Shown: in pieces, positions 59,398-64,000 of the stretch | How the letters are laid out: every line of letters starts with the position of its first letter | Numbering within the stretch: the stretch's first letter is position 1 | From: Neisseria uirgultaei | GTDB lineage: Bacteria > Pseudomonadota > Gammaproteobacteria > Burkholderiales > Neisseriaceae | NCBI RefSeq assembly: GCF_962719845.1 | Contig: NZ_CAUIYF010000008.1 | Coordinates: forward strand, 1 to 64,000 | Length of the DNA stretch: 64,000 nt | Direction: 5' to 3' | Notes under the pieces: model-generated | Told to the model about the DNA's origin: nothing | Databases searched by the model: none | What the model saw: only the letters and a program-made list of their open reading frames with translations | Program-made: the position numbers and the translations under genes

Positions 59398-60249
59398 ATG
59401 GATAAAGAACGAATTTTAACCCCCGCAGTCGTGTTTTCCGTCGCACTGCTGCATTTGGCAATGGTGGCATCGCTCTGGCAGGCGCACAAGCTGCCCGTGA
59501 TAGAGTCAGGAAATGTCATTGAATTTGTCGATTTGGGCGACTTTGGCGGAGGGGACGGCGCACCCGAAGGCGCAGGCGCGCCTGCCGCGCCCGAACCGCA
59601 ACCCGAGCCTGAGCAGCCCAAACCTGTCGAGCCGCCCAAACCGGTTTTGAAGCCGGTGGTTACAAAAAAGGCGGATGCAGATATTCAGCAGCCCAAGGAA
59701 AAGCCGAAACCCGAAGAAAAACCGAAACCAGAGCCTAAGCCGGAAGTGAAGCCGACTCCCAAACCGGTTGAGAAAACGGTAGAGAAGCCGTCTGAAAAAC
59801 CTGCCGAACATCTCGGCAATACTTCCGCCAAAGCCGGCAGCGAGAACGGCGGGGGAGAAGGTAAGGGAACCGGTACCAAAGGTGACGGAACGGGACGCGG
59901 AGAAGGCAGCGGTAAAGGTAGCGGCGGAGCCAAAGGCGAGCATGGGGAAGGAACCGGCGGCAGCGGCGGCGGAACAGGTGCCGGCAGCAGTAAAGGCAAT
60001 CCCCTGCGTGCCAACGGCAGTATTCCGCGACCGCCTTATCCTACGCTTTCTATGGAAAACGATGAACAGGGTACGGTTGTCCTGAGTGTGATGGTATCTC
60101 CGGGCGGTCATGTCGAGTCCGTCAAGGTGGTGAAAAGCAGCGGTTTTTCCCGTTTGGACAATGCAGCACGCAAGGCGGCGCAAAACGGGCATTTTCAAGC
60201 CAATGCCTGGACGGAGTTTAAAGTCCCCGTTAAATTTGAATTGAATTAG
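59398..60249 (+). CDS. tonB: TonB energy-transducing protein
   Basis: A 283-residue periplasm-spanning protein that, with ExbB and ExbD, delivers proton-motive energy to outer-membrane receptors for transferrin, lactoferrin, haemoglobin and siderophores. One N-terminal span (about residues 10-28) is followed by a Pro/Glu/Lys-rich rod (about 55-140), a Gly/Ser/Glu-rich flexible segment (about 145-200) and the C-terminal TonB domain (RPPYPTLSMENDEQGTVVLSVMV onward). Such genes are usually iron-repressed by Fur. No strong ribosome site precedes the ATG. Confidence 0.94.
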   Translation: MDKERILTPAVVFSVALLHLAMVASLWQAHKLPVIESGNVIEFVDLGDFGGGDGAPEGAGAPAAPEPQPEPEQPKPVEPPKPVLKPVVTKKADADIQQPKEKPKPEEKPKPEPKPEVKPTPKPVEKTVEKPSEKPAEHLGNTSAKAGSENGGGEGKGTGTKGDGTGRGEGSGKGSGGAKGEHGEGTGGSGGGTGAGSSKGNPLRANGSIPRPPYPTLSMENDEQGTVVLSVMVSPGGHVESVKVVKSSGFSRLDNAARKAAQNGHFQANAWTEFKVPVKFELN

Positions 60250-60315
60250 GCTGTTGTCGCGGCAGTTTGCGGCAGCTTGGATTTTTGATTTGTTTTTATC
60301 AGTTTTGGAATCATT

Positions 60316-60975
60316 ATGGATTTGAAATTAGTGTTTGAATCAGGCGATGTCGTCCTGATCGGTGTGTTTGTGTTGATGTTGCTGATGAGTATCGTAACAT
60401 GGTGTCTGATTGTCTTACGCAGCATTAAGCTGTATCAGGCTCGCAAAGGCAATACGGTTGTTAAGCAGCATATGAGCAATACTTTGTCTTTGAACGATGC
60501 GCTTGAAAAAGTGCGTGCCGTTGACGCTCCCCTGTCCAAACTGGTGCAAGAGGCATTGCAGTCGTACCGCAACTACCGTCAAAATGAAGCTTCCAAATTG
60601 GCTCAGGCACTGCCGTTGAATGAGTATTTGGTCATTCAAATCCGCAACAGTATGGCTCAGATTATGCGTCGCTTTGATTATGGTATGACCGCGCTTGCCT
60701 CCATCGGTGCGACCGCACCGTTTATCGGCCTGTTTGGTACGGTTTGGGGGATTTACCATGCCCTGATCAATATAGGACAAAGCGGACAGATGAGTATTGC
60801 GGCGGTTGCCGGTCCGATCGGCGAGGCATTGGTTTCTACTGCGGCGGGTCTGTTCGTGGCGATTCCTGCCGTGTTGGCGTACAACTTCCTCAACCGCGGT
60901 GCGAAGACGCTGACTCAGGATTTGGATGCGATGGCGCATGATTTGCATGTCCGCCTGTTGAACCAAAAGGATTAA
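60316..60975 (+). CDS. exbB: ExbB proton channel subunit
   Basis: A 219-residue MotA/TolQ/ExbB-family inner-membrane protein. Three spans are visible (about residues 14-36, 128-150 and 172-194). The conserved ASIGATAPFIGLFGTVWGI near residue 130 and EALVSTAAGLFVAIPAV near 176 line the proton path. It works as a pentamer with ExbD and TonB. It follows tonB by 66 bases with no terminator and precedes exbD by 4, so the three form one operon. Confidence 0.95.
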   Translation: MDLKLVFESGDVVLIGVFVLMLLMSIVTWCLIVLRSIKLYQARKGNTVVKQHMSNTLSLNDALEKVRAVDAPLSKLVQEALQSYRNYRQNEASKLAQALPLNEYLVIQIRNSMAQIMRRFDYGMTALASIGATAPFIGLFGTVWGIYHALINIGQSGQMSIAAVAGPIGEALVSTAAGLFVAIPAVLAYNFLNRGAKTLTQDLDAMAHDLHVRLLNQKD

Positions 60976-60979
60976 TGAA

Positions 60980-61414
60980 ATGGCATTCGGTTCGATGAAT
61001 TCCGGCGATGACTCGCCGATGTCCGATATCAACGTTACGCCGTTGGTGGACGTGATGCTGGTTTTGCTGATTGTATTTATGATTACCATGCCGGTACTGA
61101 CGCATTCCATTCCTTTGGAATTGCCGACCGCGTCCGAGCAGGCAAACAAGCAGGACAAACAGCCTAAAGATCCCTTGCGCCTGACGATTGATGCAAACGG
61201 TGGTTATTATGTCGGCGGAGATTCTGCAAGCAAAGTGGAAATCGGGGAAGTGGAAAGCCGTCTGAAAGCCGCCAAGGAGCAGAATGAAAACGTGATTGTG
61301 GCCATTGCGGCAGACAAGGCGGTAGAATACGATTATGTAAACAAAGCGTTGGAGGCCGCCCGTCAGGCAGGGATTACCAAAATCGGTTTTGTAACCGAAA
61401 CCAAGGCGCAATAA
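60980..61414 (+). CDS. exbD: ExbD proton channel subunit
   Basis: A 144-residue protein with one N-terminal span (about residues 21-40, VDVMLVLLIVFMITMPVL). It contains the essential aspartate in VTPLVDVMLVLL, and a small periplasmic domain follows. It pairs with ExbB to harvest the proton gradient for TonB. Last gene of the tonB-exbB-exbD operon; a paired-uptake-sequence hairpin follows. Confidence 0.95.
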   Translation: MAFGSMNSGDDSPMSDINVTPLVDVMLVLLIVFMITMPVLTHSIPLELPTASEQANKQDKQPKDPLRLTIDANGGYYVGGDSASKVEIGEVESRLKAAKEQNENVIVAIAADKAVEYDYVNKALEAARQAGITKIGFVTETKAQ

Positions 61415-61432
61415 GGTTCGACGTTTGAACGA

Positions 61433-61461
61433 ATGCCGTCTGAAAGTCTTTCAGACGGCAT
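61433..61461. terminator. Uptake-sequence hairpin behind exbD
   Basis: ATGCCGTCTGAAAG (61433-61446) pairs with CTTTCAGACGGCAT (61448-61461), with T residues after it. It serves the exbD operon and the convergent phosphatase-like gene. Confidence 0.7.
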
Positions 61462-61478
61462 TTTTGTATCGGTCGGTT

Positions 61479-61913
61479 TTATGGTTTGACCGCTGCGTCT
61501 TCCAAACGGGTTCTGAAGTTTTCCAAATTTACGCCTGCCGCTTGGGCGCGGCGGATGATTTCGTCAACCGGCATACCTTCTGCCGCCCGGCGGAAGCCCC
61601 ACAGCAGGGAGCAGCGCGTACCGGTCCGGCAATAGGCAAGGACGGGAGATTCGGCTTGTCCGATGAGTTGGCGGAAGGTTTCGACATCGTGTTTTTGGAT
61701 GTCGCGGGCGGTAACGGGTTGGTGATGGAATCCGGTAACGCCTGCTTGTTCCAACCACTGTTTGATTTGGGCGAAGTCGGGCTGCGATTCTTCTTCGCGG
61801 TCGGGGCGGTTGCAGATGACGGTTTTGATGCCCAGTTGCGCGATTTGTTCCGCATCGGCTTTAGTCAGTTGTGGGGAGATGTAGAGATGTTCGTCAAGTT
61901 TTAGAATCGCCAT
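61479..61913 (-). CDS. DUF442/TIGR01244-family phosphatase-like protein
   Basis: A 144-residue protein of the beta-lactamase-hydrolase-like phosphatase family. From memory, the meningococcal homologue next to exbD (NMA1982) has a solved structure with a dual-specificity-phosphatase fold. The core YISPQLTKADAEQIAQLGIKTVICNRPDREE and the P-loop YCRTGTRCSLLW near residue 95 are seen. The loop has Cys and Arg four residues apart, one less than the classical CX5R. I start it at the ATG 61911-61913, with AAGGAAATAAA upstream. The extension upstream is encoded by an uptake sequence. Confidence 0.85.
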   Translation of the reverse strand: MAILKLDEHLYISPQLTKADAEQIAQLGIKTVICNRPDREEESQPDFAQIKQWLEQAGVTGFHHQPVTARDIQKHDVETFRQLIGQAESPVLAYCRTGTRCSLLWGFRRAAEGMPVDEIIRRAQAAGVNLENFRTRLEDAAVKP

Positions 61914-61939
61914 TTTATTTCCTTTGCTTTGCGGTTGTT

Positions 61940-61975
61940 TTTCAGACGGCATTTTGTGTGCAATGCCGTCTGAAA
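61940..61975 (-). terminator. Uptake-sequence pair behind the M61 gene
   Basis: TTTCAGACGGCAT (61940-61952) and ATGCCGTCTGAAA (61963-61975) face each other with a 10-base loop, two bases beyond the M61 gene stop. Confidence 0.6.
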
Positions 61976-61977
61976 GT

Positions 61978-63726
61978 TTAACCGAACAACCAGTTTTCCA
62001 ACAGGTTCCGGTCTGTGATATGTAGGATGGCAGTATCCGCCGTCGCTGCCTGAACCGTCAAGACGGTTTGACGCAATATGCCGACACGGAAGAAGTGGAT
62101 ATTGATTTTTGCCCCGACGGGGTATCGGGCCCATTGTGCGGCAAAGTCGGTGCAGGCATAACCGTCTAACGCAATGATTTTGTCTTGCGGACACAGTGCC
62201 GCAGATTCCGCGCTGCCGCCGTTGAAGACATAGGTCAGGACGATGTGGTCGGCGTTTTGTTTGAAGCGTGCGCCGAAATCGCCTGCCGGCGAAACGGGGC
62301 AGATGTGTTCCGCATATCCGCCGCCGTGTTGTCGGGGAAGAGGCAGGAAGGTCAGTCCCACGCCTGCGGTTGCCAGGCATTCGGCAAGCGGCAAATCTTC
62401 GGTGCTGTATAACGCTTTTTGGAAAAAATCTTCCAAATCCAAGCCGGTAATTTCCTGACAGCGGATTTGCCAGTGTTTTTCCGGAATGCCCGCGCGCGTA
62501 TCCGCCCACTCCCGATAGAGTTTGTCCATTACCGTATCGAGAGAATGTCTGCCGCCGCTTTTGTTCCGTATCAGCAAATCAAGGCACAATGCGGCAAGCG
62601 CGCCTTTCTGGTAGTAGCTGACGATGGCGTTCGGACTGTTTTCATCCGGTTTGTAAAATTTGTTCCACGCGGTAAAACTCGATTCCGCCAAGGTCTGCCT
62701 CAAACGGCCGCGGGTTTGTTGTACGCGCGTAATGCCTTGTGCCAGCAGGTTTAAATAAGATTCGGGCGAGATGGTGCGGCTGCGTGCCAAAAACAAATCG
62801 TCGTAATAGGATGTAATGCCTTCGAATGCCCATAGTTGTTCGGTATAGTTTTCTTTGTCGAGGTCATAAGGGACGAACGCGGCAGGTTTGATGGATTTGA
62901 CGTTCCACGCGTGAAAATATTCGTGGGAGAAAAGTCCGAGCAATGTGGTGTAGGCATCGTCGGCATCGGTCATACCGTACGGCGGAAGGCTGTGGCGGTC
63001 GGCGAGCAGGGCGGTGCTGTCGGCGTGTTCCAAACCGCCGTAAATATGGTCGCCGACGTGGAGCAGGAACAAATATTTTTGAAACGGGGCAGGGGAAGAA
63101 AACACTGCCAGTTCTGTTTCGCAGATTTCTTTGATGTCCGAAACCAGCCTGTCGCGGTCGAAATCGGGATATATGCCGCTTAAGGCAATCGTGTGCGGAA
63201 TGCCTGCCGCCTCAAAATCTAAAAATTCAATCAAGCCCATCTCGACAGGTCGGTCAATCAATTCGGCATAAGATGCCGTCTGAAAGACAAGCCTCCCTGT
63301 TTCCGGCAGCGTTGTGGCAATACGCCATTCGGGTGGAATGCCCGTCAATTCCAAGCGGTGCGGCAGCGTTTCCGTTCCTTCGACTTTCAAAAACAGGCAC
63401 GATCCGTCAAAAAAACCGCGTTCTGTCGTCAGGAAAGAACCTCGAACCGACAAATCGAATGCATATACGGTGTAGCGGATTTGCCACTCTCCGCGTACGG
63501 CGGCGGCATGCCAGCGGTTTTTTGCAATTTGTTCGAGCGGCATGGACGTGCCGTTGCAGGATGCATGGATAGAAGTGATGTGGCAGGAAAAATCCCGAAT
63601 CAGATAGCTGCCCGGAACCCAGTTTGGCAGGCTTATTTCTATAGGAAAATCATCATCTTGTGTGAATGTCAGTAGGATGTGCCATTCATGGTCTAGAGGG
63701 GAGGGGGTAATTTTATAATTAATCAT
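61978..63726 (-). CDS. M61-family glycyl aminopeptidase
   Basis: A 582-residue metallopeptidase. An N-terminal beta domain (about residues 1-170) is followed by the catalytic domain with GGLEHADST near residue 231 and zinc motif FSHEYFHAWNVK near 266. The third ligand lies in LWAFEGITSYYDD near 300. A C-terminal PDZ-like segment follows (about 470-582). No signal peptide is visible, so it is probably cytoplasmic. Characterised M61 enzymes cleave N-terminal Gly and Ala. Confidence 0.88.
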   Translation of the reverse strand: MINYKITPSPLDHEWHILLTFTQDDDFPIEISLPNWVPGSYLIRDFSCHITSIHASCNGTSMPLEQIAKNRWHAAAVRGEWQIRYTVYAFDLSVRGSFLTTERGFFDGSCLFLKVEGTETLPHRLELTGIPPEWRIATTLPETGRLVFQTASYAELIDRPVEMGLIEFLDFEAAGIPHTIALSGIYPDFDRDRLVSDIKEICETELAVFSSPAPFQKYLFLLHVGDHIYGGLEHADSTALLADRHSLPPYGMTDADDAYTTLLGLFSHEYFHAWNVKSIKPAAFVPYDLDKENYTEQLWAFEGITSYYDDLFLARSRTISPESYLNLLAQGITRVQQTRGRLRQTLAESSFTAWNKFYKPDENSPNAIVSYYQKGALAALCLDLLIRNKSGGRHSLDTVMDKLYREWADTRAGIPEKHWQIRCQEITGLDLEDFFQKALYSTEDLPLAECLATAGVGLTFLPLPRQHGGGYAEHICPVSPAGDFGARFKQNADHIVLTYVFNGGSAESAALCPQDKIIALDGYACTDFAAQWARYPVGAKINIHFFRVGILRQTVLTVQAATADTAILHITDRNLLENWLFG

Positions 63727-64000
63727 GGCTATTAAATATATCGTTAAATATTATTGATAAAATGTCTTTAAAATGCAGCTTAATCTACATCAATAAAGTG
63801 TTATAAAAAAAGGGGCTTGAAAAACAAAGCAATGTCAAACGGGTTATAATTTATTTTAACAATATGATTTATATATAATAAAAAAACAAATTAAGAAATA
63901 GGCACTCCGGCGGTGGGAATGTAATTCCGCTTGGCGTAATAAGGCAGATATGTTAAATTTAGAAAAAATTACGCTTGCCCAAGTTGTACCTTAAGAGGTC
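63727..64000. other. AT-rich window end
   Basis: The last 274 bases are AT-rich up to about 63900, then less so. The promoter of the M61 gene must be near its left edge. An ATG at 63951 opens a frame (MLNLEKITLAQVVP) that stops after 14 codons; it may be a broken gene start or chance. The window ends before this can be judged. Confidence 0.3.

Overview
The window is a chromosomal segment of a Neisseria species from the meningitidis/gonorrhoeae/lactamica group. The evidence is the very frequent 12-base DNA uptake sequence ATGCCGTCTGAA and its core, often as inverted pairs behind genes, a full-length Correia element, dRS3 repeats, and a complete Neisseria dcw (division and cell wall) cluster. 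I lean towards N. meningitidis, but sequence reading alone does not exclude a close relative. There is no prophage, insertion sequence, rRNA operon or CRISPR array.

Layout. 0-8.2 kb: a poly-G tract, the proline symporter putP, ubiK, comM, a SPOR-domain protein, a DsbA-type oxidase, uppP, two tRNA genes and an NDUFAF7/MidA-like methyltransferase. 8.4-26.9 kb: the dcw cluster mraZ-rsmH-ftsL-penA-murE-murF-small gene-mraY-Sel1 gene-murD-ftsW-murG-murC-ddl-ftsQ-ftsA-ftsZ, with a clear promoter and MraZ operator in front and several internal hairpins. Its penA carries the five PBP2 changes (504L, 510V, 515V, 541N, 566V) that mark reduced penicillin susceptibility. 27-36.8 kb: purine permease, YciO-type protein, purH, ClC channel, serB, then pntA-MAPEG-pntB. 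36.9-38.1 kb: an AT-rich repeat-bordered island with an orphan Imm8 immunity gene and the tail of its lost toxin. 38-48.3 kb: an M24 aminopeptidase, an atypical Nramp-family transporter, lysS, a halogenase-like flavoprotein, rhlE, dusB-fis-ruvC. 48.3-57.3 kb: lpxL1, a gap holding a possible structured RNA, a PolB-type exonuclease, pepN, a small AT-rich XRE regulator/lipoprotein/DUF805 locus, and relA. 57.4-64 kb: grxB, a membrane S2P homologue without its zinc ligands, a second AT-rich immunity-like orphan, tonB-exbB-exbD, a phosphatase-like protein and an M61 peptidase.

How the genes work together: most of the window is housekeeping. The dcw cluster makes lipid-linked peptidoglycan precursors (murE/F/D/G/C, mraY, ddl), recycles the carrier (uppP), and builds the septum (ftsL, penA, ftsW, ftsQ, ftsA, ftsZ). 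tonB-exbB-exbD energises outer-membrane iron uptake. pntAB balances NADPH. relA runs the stringent response. The accessory signal lies in two short AT-rich islands that look like worn-down polymorphic-toxin/immunity modules, and in the imported-looking penA allele.
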